Part shown: positions 8,340 through 16,805 of the stretch, in pieces
Position numbering within the stretch: position 1 is the first letter of the stretch
Layout of the letters: each line of letters starts with the position of its first letter
NCBI GenBank assembly: GCA_017468085.1
Contig: JAFUJR010000037.1
Coordinates: 39,035 to 103,034 of the forward strand
Direction: 5' to 3'
DNA: 64,000 nt
Source of the DNA: Clostridia bacterium
GTDB taxonomy: Bacteria > Bacillota > Clostridia > Christensenellales > Borkfalkiaceae
The notes under the pieces: generated by a model
Told to the model about the DNA's origin: nothing
Database searches by the model: none
Seen by the model: only the letters and a program-made list of their open reading frames with translations
Program-made: the position numbers and the translations under genes

Positions 8340-9110
8340 ATGAAGGAACAGCAAAACACGGAAAAAGCGAAAAAGCCCTCCCACGCAGGTCATCGCGCCC
8401 GTATATTTGAAAAAGCGAAAAACGAGCGTCTTTGCGACAGCGAACTTTTGGAGCTCTTGCTTTTTTACGCCGTTCCCCGCCGCGACACCCGCGACGTGGC
8501 GCACGATTTGCTTTCCGCCTACGGCTCTCTGCGCAACGTGCTCCAAGCCGGCCCTACCGCGCTTGCGAGAGTAAAAGGGGTGGGAGAAAACGTAACGGCT
8601 TTCTTTTCTGCATTGAACGAACTTTTCCTCCGTTGCCGCGAGGACGCGCCAAAGCCTACGCCCTTGATGGTCAAAACGAAATACGACGAATTTTGGAAGT
8701 ACCTCGACGGCATTTACGCAACCGTAGATTACGAGGTCGTAGACGCGTATTTCCTCGATTCCGAATCCCGTATCTACAGCAGTTGCCGTTTGGCGAAGGG
8801 GGATAATTGCAGTGTGCAATTCCATCCGCCCGCACTCTCTAAAATTCTTGTTGAAACGCCGCCCGCTGGGCTTGTGATCGTCCACAACCACCCGCAAAGC
8901 ACGGCGGAACCGTCGGTTGCGGATAAGGAAATGACGGAGAAATGCCAAGTGCTTTGCAGCTTGCACAACGTAATGTTCTGCGACCACGTTATTTACGCGA
9001 AGGGGCATAGATACAGCTATTACGATTCGGGCAATTTGCAATCGATAAGCAAACGTTATTCCATCGAGAATATCGTCGGCGGAGGTGGGAAAACGCATGG
9101 CGAAGAATAA
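8340..9110 (+). CDS. RadC/JAB-domain protein
   Basis: A 256-residue RadC-family protein. Residues 76-87 (ARVKGVGENVTA) are a helix-hairpin-helix-like DNA-binding turn, and the C-terminal half is a JAB/MPN metal-binding domain with HNHPQS at 182-187 and an Asp at 195 completing the JAMM-like motif. RadC proteins are associated with DNA metabolism and mobile elements but their activity is not settled. A GAAGG site precedes the ATG. The gene overlaps the following kinase gene by 14 bases, so they are probably translated from one mRNA. Confidence 0.82.
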   Translation: MKEQQNTEKAKKPSHAGHRARIFEKAKNERLCDSELLELLLFYAVPRRDTRDVAHDLLSAYGSLRNVLQAGPTALARVKGVGENVTAFFSALNELFLRCREDAPKPTPLMVKTKYDEFWKYLDGIYATVDYEVVDAYFLDSESRIYSSCRLAKGDNCSVQFHPPALSKILVETPPAGLVIVHNHPQSTAEPSVADKEMTEKCQVLCSLHNVMFCDHVIYAKGHRYSYYDSGNLQSISKRYSIENIVGGGGKTHGEE

Positions 9111-10416
9111 GCAAGAACCAACCAAAACGGACGACGCTACCTCAAAACGGGTAGAGCGGCGGGAAGAAAATCCCATTCGCAACTATTTCGTTCGTTTGTT
9201 CGGTAAAATCAATTTCAAAAACGAGGCGCAATTCCTCTATTTTGGGAAGTGGCTGGTTTTTCTTGCCCTACTGGCTGTAGAAATCTTGATGATTTTACAA
9301 CACGTGGGCGATTTTAAGGGGGAAAAGGGCTGGATAAACGCAGTCGTTTTGATATCCCTCGTCGTGATATTGGCGGCGTCGGAGGCGATACAACTCTTTG
9401 CCGTACGAGGCAAAGCAAAGTTCGTCTTTTATGCCATTGACACCGTCGCAGCGTGCGGCTGTCTGTTCTTTGCCTACGGTGTTTATCCCTTGGTTTTGTA
9501 TATCCTCGTCTTGACGCAGTTTTATATCGGCGCGGAAAAATTCCGCTTTTCCGGTATCGTGTTTGGCGTGAGTATGCCCCTGTATGCCGTCATTTACGGT
9601 ATGCGCGGCGATTTTACAAAAATCGGCAACGGATTTTTGGAAGTGCTTTGGTACGGACTTGGCTCGGTGATCGCCATCACCTTCCATTTCCTTGCCGTCC
9701 AAATCGCATTGGCGTTCTACCGTCAATACCTCAAACTCGATAAAGCGGTGCGCGACCTTAACGAAAGTCAGCAAAAGCTGCAAAAAGCCTACGAGGCGGT
9801 TGCCGAGGTTACGGCGTTGGAAGAAAGACAGCGTATCGCCAAAGAAATTCACGACACGGCGGGGCATTCTATCACCACCGTCATTATGCAGACGGAGGCG
9901 GCAAAGCGCATCGTCGACAGCAACCCCGACGAAGCGAAAAACAAGCTCGTCGCGGCAAATTTACAAGCCAAACACGCCTTGGAAGAGCTTCGCGACAGCG
10001 TGCATTTGTTATCGGGCAGAACGGAAAATCAAACCCTGCGATCCGCCCTGCAAAATATCGTCAACGAATCGACGGACGGCACGGGCATCGTCATTCGCTC
10101 GTCCATTCAAGACGTCTGTGTTTCCGCGGCGAAATTCCGCTTTCTTTGCAACAGCTTAAAGGAGGGGATATCCAACGGACTGCGCCACGGCGGCGCGACG
10201 GCGTTTTGGTTTGAACTCTCCGTAGGCGAAGAAATTTCCTTCCTGCTTTCGGATAACGGCAGGGGCATGTACGAGGTGAACCTCAAAAAAGGCTTTGGCT
10301 TGACGACGATGCAAGACCGTGCAAAAGCGTTGGGCGGCGGCGTAGAATTTAAAACGGAGGAGGGCGAGGGCTTTGAAATTCGCCTTACTTTACCCTTAGA
10401 TAAGGAGGAAGATTGA
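9097..10416 (+). CDS. Membrane sensor histidine kinase (HisKA_3 type)
   Basis: A 439-residue sensor kinase. About five or six hydrophobic segments span residues 50-210, followed by a linker helix and the HisKA_3 dimerisation/phosphoacceptor box ERQRIAKEIHDTAGHS with the phosphorylated His at about 252. The C-terminal HATPase has the N-box (LKEGISNGLRHG), the G1 box DNGRG and GFGLTTMQDRAKALGG. This is the NarX/DesK/LiaS class that pairs with LuxR-type regulators, as found next door. The ATG at 9097 is preferred; a GTG at 9085 lacks a spaced ribosome site, while GGAGG at 9081 serves the ATG at 11 bases. The signal sensed is unknown. Confidence 0.87.
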   Translation: MAKNKQEPTKTDDATSKRVERREENPIRNYFVRLFGKINFKNEAQFLYFGKWLVFLALLAVEILMILQHVGDFKGEKGWINAVVLISLVVILAASEAIQLFAVRGKAKFVFYAIDTVAACGCLFFAYGVYPLVLYILVLTQFYIGAEKFRFSGIVFGVSMPLYAVIYGMRGDFTKIGNGFLEVLWYGLGSVIAITFHFLAVQIALAFYRQYLKLDKAVRDLNESQQKLQKAYEAVAEVTALEERQRIAKEIHDTAGHSITTVIMQTEAAKRIVDSNPDEAKNKLVAANLQAKHALEELRDSVHLLSGRTENQTLRSALQNIVNESTDGTGIVIRSSIQDVCVSAAKFRFLCNSLKEGISNGLRHGGATAFWFELSVGEEISFLLSDNGRGMYEVNLKKGFGLTTMQDRAKALGGGVEFKTEEGEGFEIRLTLPLDKEED

Positions 10417-11066
10417 GTGTGGAAAAAATTAAGGTGTTGGTCGTGGACGACCAAGCGGAGCTTGCGGAAGAAATTGCTCAAATTTTAAAAACGGACGAGG
10501 GATTAGAGGTCGTCGGTACGGCGGCGGACGGCTTTGACGCGCTCGAAAAAACGGCGTTGAAACACCCCGACGTCGTCTTGCTCGATATCCGCATGCCGAA
10601 CATGAACGGCGTAGTCGCCACACAGCGTATCAAGGCGGACTATCCGCAGGTCAAGGTGCTCATTTTGACGACCTTTGACGACAGCGATTATATCCTCAAC
10701 GCCATCAACAACGGCGCGAGCGGTTATCTTTTGAAAGATATCGGCGGCGACGCGCTGATCGACGCGGTGAAAAACGCCCACGCAGGCGACACCATTCTGC
10801 CCGCTAAAATTGCCCGCAGAATAGCGGACGCGGCAAAGCACGTGGCGGCGGATAGAGAAATCCGTTTAATGCGCGCTTTCAATTTGTCCGAGCGTGAAAT
10901 AGAAATTGCCTTGATGATGTACGAGGGCTTTACCAACCGTCAAATTTCCGCCGCGCTCAAACTTTCCGAGGGCACGACGAGGAATTACGTTTCCGCCATT
11001 TACATTAAGACCAAATGCGAAAACCGCGCCCAAGCTATCGCGGCGATCAAAGACGCGTTACATTAA
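10413..11066 (+). CDS. NarL/FixJ-type response regulator
   Basis: A 217-residue two-component regulator. The receiver domain has the acidic pair DD at 12-13, the phosphoacceptor Asp58 in LLDIRMPNMNG, and the conserved Thr and Lys (LTTFDDSDY, GYLLKD). The C-terminal LuxR-type helix-turn-helix (LSEREIEIALMMYEGFTNRQISAALKLSEGTTRNYV, parts quoted only as landmarks) binds DNA. It overlaps the end of the kinase gene; the TTG at 10413 is 4 bases after GGAGG and a GTG at 10419 is 10 bases after it, so either may be the true start. It should be phosphorylated by the preceding kinase; target genes are unknown. Confidence 0.87.
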   Translation: MSVEKIKVLVVDDQAELAEEIAQILKTDEGLEVVGTAADGFDALEKTALKHPDVVLLDIRMPNMNGVVATQRIKADYPQVKVLILTTFDDSDYILNAINNGASGYLLKDIGGDALIDAVKNAHAGDTILPAKIARRIADAAKHVAADREIRLMRAFNLSEREIEIALMMYEGFTNRQISAALKLSEGTTRNYVSAIYIKTKCENRAQAIAAIKDALH

Positions 11067-11084
11067 ACGCGGAGCGTGCATAAA

Positions 11085-11738
11085 ATGTATAAGACGGTCA
11101 TTTTTGATTTAGACGGAACACTTTTAGATACCTTAGCGGATTTACACGCGTCCGTAAACGCCGCCCTTGCCGCCTACGGTTTGCCCAGCCGCAGCGTGGA
11201 GGAGGTGCGCGCCTTTGTCGGGAACGGAATCGCCAAACTTATCGAGCGGGCGATAGGGGATAAGAACTGTCCCGACTTCGAGGGAGTGCTTTCAGCGTTT
11301 AAAGAACATTACGGCGCGCATTGCAAGGACAAAACCAAACCCTACGGCGGTATTTTAGAGTTGCTGAAAAAATTGCAGGCGGCGGGCGTGAAAACGGCAG
11401 TCGTTTCCAATAAAGCCGATTTTGCCGTAAAGTTGCTGGCGGAGGAATATTTTTCGGGCTTGCTTCTATACGCAGTGGGCGAAAACGAGGCGGCGGGCGT
11501 GCGTAAAAAGCCTGCGCCCGATTCTCTCTTTGCCGTAATGGAAAAATTGAACGCGAAAAAGGAGGACGCCGTGTACGTCGGGGATTCCGAAGTGGATATT
11601 CAAACGGCGCAAAATGCGGGCGTGGCTTGTATCAGCGTTACTTGGGGCTTTAAAGACAGAAAGTTTTTGCTTACCCACGGTGCAAAAGTTTTAATCGATA
11701 CCCCCGACGCGATTTTAAAATATTGCAAGATTATTTAA
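11085..11738 (+). CDS. HAD family hydrolase, phosphoglycolate phosphatase-like
   Basis: A 217-residue HAD phosphatase with all four motifs: DLDGT (Asp8 and Asp10), a Ser in AVVSNK, a Lys in GVRKKPAPDS, and VGDSEVD. The cap domain is the small helical type of phosphoglycolate phosphatases (Gph) and PPase-like enzymes. The true substrate cannot be told from sequence. I chose the ATG at 11085 with GGAG ten bases upstream; a GTG at 11076 is too close to the site. The gene follows the response regulator after 18 bases and ends the operon before a strong terminator. Confidence 0.82.
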   Translation: MYKTVIFDLDGTLLDTLADLHASVNAALAAYGLPSRSVEEVRAFVGNGIAKLIERAIGDKNCPDFEGVLSAFKEHYGAHCKDKTKPYGGILELLKKLQAAGVKTAVVSNKADFAVKLLAEEYFSGLLLYAVGENEAAGVRKKPAPDSLFAVMEKLNAKKEDAVYVGDSEVDIQTAQNAGVACISVTWGFKDRKFLLTHGAKVLIDTPDAILKYCKII

Positions 11739-11810
11739 AAAAGGAAGGGGCAGGTACGCGTTGAATATAAAATAGGTAATTGGGGTAAGCGCAAACCATA
11801 TTACAAGCAA

Positions 11811-11857
11811 AAAGAGAGGACGAATCGGTTTTATAGCCGAAACGTCCTCTCTTTTAT
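11811..11857 (+). terminator. Strong intrinsic terminator of the radC-kinase-HAD operon
   Basis: AAAGAGAGGACG and CGTCCTCTCTTTT form a 12-bp stem with an inner AT-rich hairpin loop, ending in T residues. A copy of GGGGCAGGTACGCGTTGAA lies between the stop codon and the terminator (11747-11765). Confidence 0.8.
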
Positions 11858-11869
11858 TGGTATAAAGCG

Positions 11870-11960
11870 AGTGATATTTCCCTTACGGGAAGTGCGCTTG
11901 CAAAGCAAAGCCTTGCAGTTCTATTCTATTCGTCCTTAACTTGCGAGGCAATAAAACTCG
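11870..11960. repeat. Short palindromic repeat cluster
   Basis: Small hairpin units such as TTCCCTTACGGGAA and CTCGCCGAAGGCGA, joined by AGTGATATT-like spacers. They belong to the same family as the larger arrays near 34.75 and 39.2 kb. Confidence 0.45.
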
Positions 11961-11976
11961 CCGAAGGCGAATAGAG

Positions 11977-12002
11977 TTGCGTGATACTCCGTTAAGAGTA
12001 TC
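11977..12002 (-). terminator. Terminator-like hairpin after mgtE
   Basis: GTGATACTC and GAGTATCAC form a perfect 9-bp stem around CGTTAA, just beyond the mgtE stop codon on the minus strand. A clear T-run is lacking. Confidence 0.5.
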
Positions 12003-12028
12003 ACGCTGATTTCAACGCTCTTTTGGGA

Positions 12029-13696
12029 TTATAAGCCTAAAATTGCGACGGATAAACCGCAGAATAAGATGACCGAAACAGCGTCGACAATCGTCGTGAT
12101 AAACGGATTTGCAACGACGGCGGGGTCAAGTCTGCAAAGTTTTGCCAAGAGGGGTAAGAGTGCGCCCACCAATTTCGCTACGATCACCGTGCAGAAAAGG
12201 GCGAGGGAAACGACGGCGCAAACGTCCCAAGTGTAGCCTTCCATTTGCAACAGCATTCCGTCTAAAAATCTGAGTTTTAAGAAGCACGCCGCCGCCAAGG
12301 TCAAACCAAGTAAAATCGCCGTGCGGAATTCCTTCCAAAGCACCTTCCACACGTCGCGGATTTCCACTTCGCCAAGGGAGAGGGCGCGGATGACGGTAAC
12401 GGACGCCTGTGAGCCAGAATTACCGCCCGTACCCATGATCATGGGTACGCAAGCGACGAGGCAAGCCACCAAAATCTGTTCGAAATGGTTTAAGATAAGC
12501 CCCGTAAACGTCGAGCCGAGCATCAAGATCAACAGCCACAAAACGCGCGTTTTCCAAAGAGTGAACACCCCCGTTTTTAAGTAGGGTCTATCCGTCGGCG
12601 TGATAGCCGCCATTTTGGCGATATCCTCGGTGTTTTCTTCTTGCAGGACGTCGATAGCGTCGTCGATGGTAACGATACCGACAAGCCGCATTTCTCTATC
12701 TACGATAGGCAGAGCCAAAAAGCCGTAATCGGAAATCTTGTTTGCGACCTCTTCCTTATCGTCCTCGGTGTAGGCGTAAATGACGTTTTCTTCCATGATG
12801 TCGGAAACGAGCGCCGTCTTTTGCGCCAACATCAAATCCTTTGCCGTTACAAGGCCGAGGATTTTGTTTTTCTCGTCTACGACGTAGCAGGTATAGATGG
12901 TTTCCTTGTCGATGGCGGTGCGGCGAATACGCTCAAACGCGTCGTCTACCGTCATGGTGGGGCGCAGGGAAACGAATTCTATCGTCATAATACTGCCCGC
13001 GCTATCCTTGGGGTATTTCAAAATTTGGTTGATGTATGCACGGGTTTCGGCGTCGCTTTGCGCCAAGACGCGCTTGACCACGCTTGCCGGCATTTCTTCG
13101 ATGAGGTCAACCGTATCGTCCAAAAACAGTTCGTCAAGGACGTCCTTCAATTCTCTGTCGTTTAATTTATGGATGAGTTTTTGCTGTACGTCGCTATCCA
13201 TTTCGACAAAGGTTTCCGCCGCCAGATCCTTAGGGAGTATGCGGAACAAAATCAGCAAATCGGCGTCTTTTTCCGTCCCCTCGAAAACCTCGGCAAGGTC
13301 GATGGCGTTCATATCGGCGAGCAGGGGCTTTAATACGGCGTAGTTGCGTTCTTCAAGCAGCTTTAAAATGTCGTCTACTTCGGCGATACGTCTGACGATT
13401 TCCTGCGGCATATCTTCGATGATTTCTACGGTGTCGTCGACGGAAATCTCGTCCATCACCTTTTCCAGCTCTTCGTCGCGAAGCCCGCCGATAATTTTTT
13501 CTTGTAGGTCGCTGTCTAAAAGCAAAAGCGCGTCGGCAAGCTGTTCGCTGTCGAGCGCATGACAAAAAGGAAGAAGATAGGCTTCTTCTACCTCGTTGAT
13601 GAGCGCGGCAAGCCGTTCGTTTTCATACTTTTCTACGAACTCTGCCGCGGCTTGATAATTTTGAGCTTCTAAAAGCTCTGATAATTCCTTTTGCAT
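12029..13696 (-). CDS. mgtE: MgtE-type magnesium transporter with duplicated N domain
   Basis: A 555-residue MgtE channel. From the C-terminus it has five membrane segments with the conserved pore sequence PMIMGTGGNSGSQASV and the end DPAVVANPFITTIVDAVSV, preceded by two CBS domains (about 235-360). The canonical cytoplasmic N domain is residues 120-230. Residues 1-118 are an additional diverged copy: compare LDSDLQEKIIGGL...DDTVEIIEDMP with MDSDVQQKLIHKL...DDTVDLIEEMP. Normal MgtE is about 450 residues, so the extra length equals one N domain. The N and CBS domains sense cytoplasmic Mg2+. The gene has a leader with a small ORF and a hairpin covering its ribosome site (AGAGG). Confidence 0.92.
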   Translation of the reverse strand: MQKELSELLEAQNYQAAAEFVEKYENERLAALINEVEEAYLLPFCHALDSEQLADALLLLDSDLQEKIIGGLRDEELEKVMDEISVDDTVEIIEDMPQEIVRRIAEVDDILKLLEERNYAVLKPLLADMNAIDLAEVFEGTEKDADLLILFRILPKDLAAETFVEMDSDVQQKLIHKLNDRELKDVLDELFLDDTVDLIEEMPASVVKRVLAQSDAETRAYINQILKYPKDSAGSIMTIEFVSLRPTMTVDDAFERIRRTAIDKETIYTCYVVDEKNKILGLVTAKDLMLAQKTALVSDIMEENVIYAYTEDDKEEVANKISDYGFLALPIVDREMRLVGIVTIDDAIDVLQEENTEDIAKMAAITPTDRPYLKTGVFTLWKTRVLWLLILMLGSTFTGLILNHFEQILVACLVACVPMIMGTGGNSGSQASVTVIRALSLGEVEIRDVWKVLWKEFRTAILLGLTLAAACFLKLRFLDGMLLQMEGYTWDVCAVVSLALFCTVIVAKLVGALLPLLAKLCRLDPAVVANPFITTIVDAVSVILFCGLSVAILGL

Positions 13697-13701
13697 AATA
13701 C

Positions 13702-13737
13702 TCTACCTCTTAGTTTTTTTGACTGAAACTGCGGGTA
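13702..13737 (-). promoter_or_regulatory. Hairpin over the mgtE ribosome site
   Basis: On the minus strand CTACC-CGC-AGTTT can pair with AACT-AAGA-GGTAG; the last five bases overlap the AGAGGTAGAG ribosome site of mgtE. Formation of this stem would hide the start region. Pairing is seen in sequence; the regulatory role is inferred. Confidence 0.5.
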
Positions 13738-13756
13738 GCGTATCCTCGTGGAGCAA

Positions 13757-13840
13757 TTACCGTTTACGTCGTAAGAAGAAACGGCGCAAAGACGGCGCGT
13801 TGCTTAGCGGGTCTACGCTTGGGTGATAGTCTGCTGTCAT
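13757..13840 (-). CDS. Leader peptide upstream of mgtE (27 residues)
   Basis: A 27-codon ORF starting with ATG, with GGAGG 13 bases upstream, ends 61 bases before the mgtE start. The peptide is Asp/Pro-containing in its first half (H-P, D-P and A-P pairs) and strongly basic in its second half (ending SLRRFFLRRKR). This composition resembles enterobacterial MgtL, the leader peptide of mgtA, which also has acidic/proline residues early and an Arg-rich end and which makes ribosomes sensitive to low Mg2+. There is no sequence homology claim here, only likeness of position and composition. I see no convincing M-box aptamer in the leader. Confidence 0.5.
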   Translation of the reverse strand: MTADYHPSVDPLSNAPSLRRFFLRRKR

Positions 13841-13935
13841 AATAAAAACCGTTCCTCCTTTTATTTTTTTTTTTAGAAATACGTATATACTTCGCAATAC
13901 TTCGTTGTCGCTCCGCGCCCCTTGCTCACGTACGG

Positions 13936-14062
13936 CAAGGCTGAGCCTTGACCCAGTTTTACCGCTTGCCGCCCGTTCTTTTACGGGGCGAGCGGGCGGT
14001 ATGGGCGGTTGGTTTCAAACAAGTTTTATGTGGCTGAGGTTTGACCCAGTTTTACCGCGCTT
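13936..14062 (+). repeat. Hairpin repeat, copy A (about 95 bp family)
   Basis: The phrase TTGACCCAGTTTTACC occurs at 13948 and 14041, 93 bases apart, and between them lies a hairpin CCGCCCG (13969-13975) with CGGGCGG (13993-13999). Related units occur at 34.84-35.06 kb (opposite strand) and 35.17-35.37 kb. It lies between the mgtE leader and the next gene and codes for nothing visible. Confidence 0.65.
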
Positions 14063-14092
14063 TTTTCGCCCTATAATTATTATAAGCAAAAA

Positions 14093-16522
14093 TCAGTTTT
14101 GCGTTTCGTCGTTCTTGCGCTTTTTCAAAATCAATATATCGACGAGGATGCAAATGACCGCCGTACCCAAAATGAGGTAAACAAGGCGGAAAATACTGTC
14201 GTTGTTCGAGGTGAGGCTACCATAGGTGAGCTGCTCGGGAATGGGCGTCGTTGCGCTGAAATCGGTTACGTACGCCTTGGGGATAAAGCCCGTTTGGCGC
14301 ACGCCGTTTTCGTCCACGTAAGCGACGTGGTAATAGGGGTGGTCGAGCTTATCGATTTCGCCGAGCAAGGTGATTTGCATATCCGCATTCAACCTCGACG
14401 CGGTGAGCAGGGAATTTAAATAAGGGAACTTATAAAGGAAAACCGCGTTAGTGAGATAGCCCGTTTTTTCGCTGTCGTAGTCAGAGCGGTATTCTTCGGC
14501 GGGAAGCTCGTTACACTGCGTTTTGAGGACGAGGCAGGTTTGATATTCGTGCGTTTCCTCGTTGAAAATCGCAAGGGCGTTGTGCTTTTCCGTTTCCCCG
14601 ATTTTTAAGGCGGTGAAGGGCATTGCTCTGCGTTCAAAGGAAAGGTAAGGGAATTCCGTTGCGCCCTCTAAGGCGTTAATATCGAAGTAGACGGTCAACG
14701 CGTCGGGTTGGGTCTGCACGACGGAGAAAGTCGCGCTCTCTTTGGCGAAAATACTTTCGTCCGCGCCGTTTACCGCTATCGTTTTTACGGTGGGCAGATT
14801 TAAAAGCGCGGTCTGCGCCATATAATTTTCGGCGTACAAAACGTAGGTTTTGTTTTCTTCAATGCCGAAAGTGAAAGCGGTTACCGTCGTTTGGGCGGAA
14901 GCCGTATAAACGAGGGGGTCGTTCAGCCCGTACTGCGTGGGCGTTTCCCCGTCAAGTTTATAAAGTTTTCCCTCTATCAAAGCGTAGAGGTTGCCCTCGT
15001 AATCGACGGAAATTTTCTTTGCGTTTTGGGGCAGATTGCCGTACACCTCCACGCCGTCCTCGTTTTCGGAAAGAAACTGCGCCTCGGTGTAACGATGGAT
15101 TTTTGCGCCGCTTGCGACGTACAGATTTCCGTAAGCGTCAGCGGTCAAAAGTGAGGGGATACGGGTGGCGGCGCGCTTGGTTTCCGCATATTGCCATTCG
15201 CCGTTTTCGTCCGTGCCGATAAGGTAGTGCGAGTAATTGTCCAAAGCCAAATAATACTTACCGTACACGCTTGCCGCGCCGACGATATTGCCGATAAAAT
15301 CGTCAAATTCCGCAAGTTTTTCGCCGTACGTTTCCGATTGCAGACTGTACAAAATCGCTTGGTCTTGGTTGGCAACGAGTAAAGTGTTGCCGTCGGAAAC
15401 GAGCCTTTCGGCAATCAATTCGTTTTCGATAGGGGTTTGGAAATTGTCCGTAGCGGTGTCGAGGACGGAAATGCGCTTGTTTCCGTTGTCGGCAATGAGC
15501 AACAGATTATCTGCAAGGCAGACGTCCGCCGCGTCGTTTATACGGTTAACGGAAGAGGAGCGGTTGCCGATTTCACGGTCAGTGAAATCGCAGTCGGTTA
15601 AGTTGAATTCACGCACCGAATTGCCGTCCACGGCGTATACGGCGCCGTCAAATACGGTGAGGGCGGAAAATTTGCCGTCCGTTTTGTTGAGCGGCGCGAG
15701 GGAATTTTCGTTGATGATGCTTGTCGTCGCAAGCTCGGTCAAATCGTAGGCGTAGAAGGTTGCAGGGTCGTTCGTGCTCGTGCAACAGAATACGCCGTTT
15801 ACGATACGGATAGAGGAAAAAGCGGAGAAGTTGTCGAATACGGCGACGGTGGACGACGCGTCTTGGGCGGATTGCGCTTGTAAATCGATTTTCCGCAAAT
15901 TATTGCCGGACGTATAGTACAACTCGTTTTCGTATACGGCGATGGTGGGTTTGCCCGAAAGGTCGCTCTTTAAGGTTTTGGCGTGGGTTACGTCAATATC
16001 GTAAGCGAGTAAATCTAACTGCGAAAGCTGAGTGGTGGAGGCTTTCGTGTCCGTGAAATACAGCATATCGCCGTGCAGGTAGAAGGTCGTGCAAGGGAAA
16101 CTTGTGTTCTTCACCGTCGGGGTAGGCTCGTCCAAGGTATTCGGCGCGAGGATATAAAGATAAGTCGCGTCGAGGAAATATAAATTTCCCGTTTCGTCAA
16201 ATTGTAATTTGGTAACGTTGTTTTTTAAGGGGTCGGAGTTTACGTTGTGGACGTATTCGCGATATACCCCGTCTGCTTGGTCGTAGACGTAGATGACGTT
16301 TCCGTCTGCAATCGCCGTGTAGTCCTCGTTAACGGCAACGTCGGTGGGGGCGTTGAGGTCGAGGTACTGCTTGTAGGAATCAGGCAAAAACAGAGAGGCG
16401 GCGGGGATAGGCTCGAACGCGTTTGCCGTTAGATTTTTTTGGACAAGCGAAAGCGCCGCGCCCGAAATGGAGCACGCTGCCAAAGAAAGTATACAAATCA
16501 TCGTCGTCTTAAAATTCTTCAT
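14093..16522 (-). CDS. Secreted, membrane-anchored propeller-like protein
   Basis: An 809-residue protein with an N-terminal signal segment (charged start MKNFK, hydrophobic to about residue 27), a long beta-rich region with repeated short strands of the kind VYDQADG, NLYFLDATYLYIL and LLIADNGNKRISVLDTATD, suggestive of a beta-propeller (NHL/YVTN-like), an SH3-like segment (about 700-760) and one C-terminal membrane helix (about 778-798) followed by KKRKND. It would sit outside the cell, anchored at the C-terminus. Function unknown. There is no ribosome site before the ATG, and the -10 box lies only 8 bases upstream, so it may be translated from a leaderless mRNA. Confidence 0.75.
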   Translation of the reverse strand: MKNFKTTMICILSLAACSISGAALSLVQKNLTANAFEPIPAASLFLPDSYKQYLDLNAPTDVAVNEDYTAIADGNVIYVYDQADGVYREYVHNVNSDPLKNNVTKLQFDETGNLYFLDATYLYILAPNTLDEPTPTVKNTSFPCTTFYLHGDMLYFTDTKASTTQLSQLDLLAYDIDVTHAKTLKSDLSGKPTIAVYENELYYTSGNNLRKIDLQAQSAQDASSTVAVFDNFSAFSSIRIVNGVFCCTSTNDPATFYAYDLTELATTSIINENSLAPLNKTDGKFSALTVFDGAVYAVDGNSVREFNLTDCDFTDREIGNRSSSVNRINDAADVCLADNLLLIADNGNKRISVLDTATDNFQTPIENELIAERLVSDGNTLLVANQDQAILYSLQSETYGEKLAEFDDFIGNIVGAASVYGKYYLALDNYSHYLIGTDENGEWQYAETKRAATRIPSLLTADAYGNLYVASGAKIHRYTEAQFLSENEDGVEVYGNLPQNAKKISVDYEGNLYALIEGKLYKLDGETPTQYGLNDPLVYTASAQTTVTAFTFGIEENKTYVLYAENYMAQTALLNLPTVKTIAVNGADESIFAKESATFSVVQTQPDALTVYFDINALEGATEFPYLSFERRAMPFTALKIGETEKHNALAIFNEETHEYQTCLVLKTQCNELPAEEYRSDYDSEKTGYLTNAVFLYKFPYLNSLLTASRLNADMQITLLGEIDKLDHPYYHVAYVDENGVRQTGFIPKAYVTDFSATTPIPEQLTYGSLTSNNDSIFRLVYLILGTAVICILVDILILKKRKNDETQN

Positions 16523-16530
16523 ACGGTTTT

Positions 16531-16559
16531 ATTATAACATGCTTTTTGTAAAAAAGCAA
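16531..16559 (-). promoter_or_regulatory. Promoter giving a probably leaderless mRNA
   Basis: Minus-strand TTGCTT (16559-16554), 17 bases, TATAAT (16536-16531). Only 8 bases separate the -10 box from the ATG at 16522, so transcription should start within a base or two of the start codon. Confidence 0.65.
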
Positions 16560-16622
16560 GGAATGAAGATAAGTTTTTTTTAATTTCAAAATCCCAAAAT
16601 AAGAAAGACGAAATACATTGTA

Positions 16623-16680
16623 AATGCGGAATGCGGAAGGTTGCATGCGGAATGCGGAAGGTTGCATGCGGAGTGCGGGA
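16623..16680. repeat. Tandem 21-bp repeat (ATGCGGAATGCGGAAGGTTGC)
   Basis: Two and a half near-identical 21-bp units in tandem. Related AAATGCGGA-type strings appear after several genes (19.77, 28.38 and 34.56 kb), so this looks like a dispersed intergenic repeat. Confidence 0.6.
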
Positions 16681-16805
16681 TCGTGGAAAATAAGGCTGTT
16701 CGTGTTTTTCTTGCAAAAGTGAGGAAAATGAGTTGCTTTTTAGCGAAAATACACTTTAACAGGCATACATTTGGCAAGTTTTACCATTCAAATCACCTGC
16801 AAAAA

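Noticed and set aside
13741-13770. M-box-like string (GCTCC..GGATACGCT) in the mgtE leader
   Set aside because: Only a short stretch resembles the M-box; there is not enough sequence before the start codon for the full aptamer. A covariance search would settle it.
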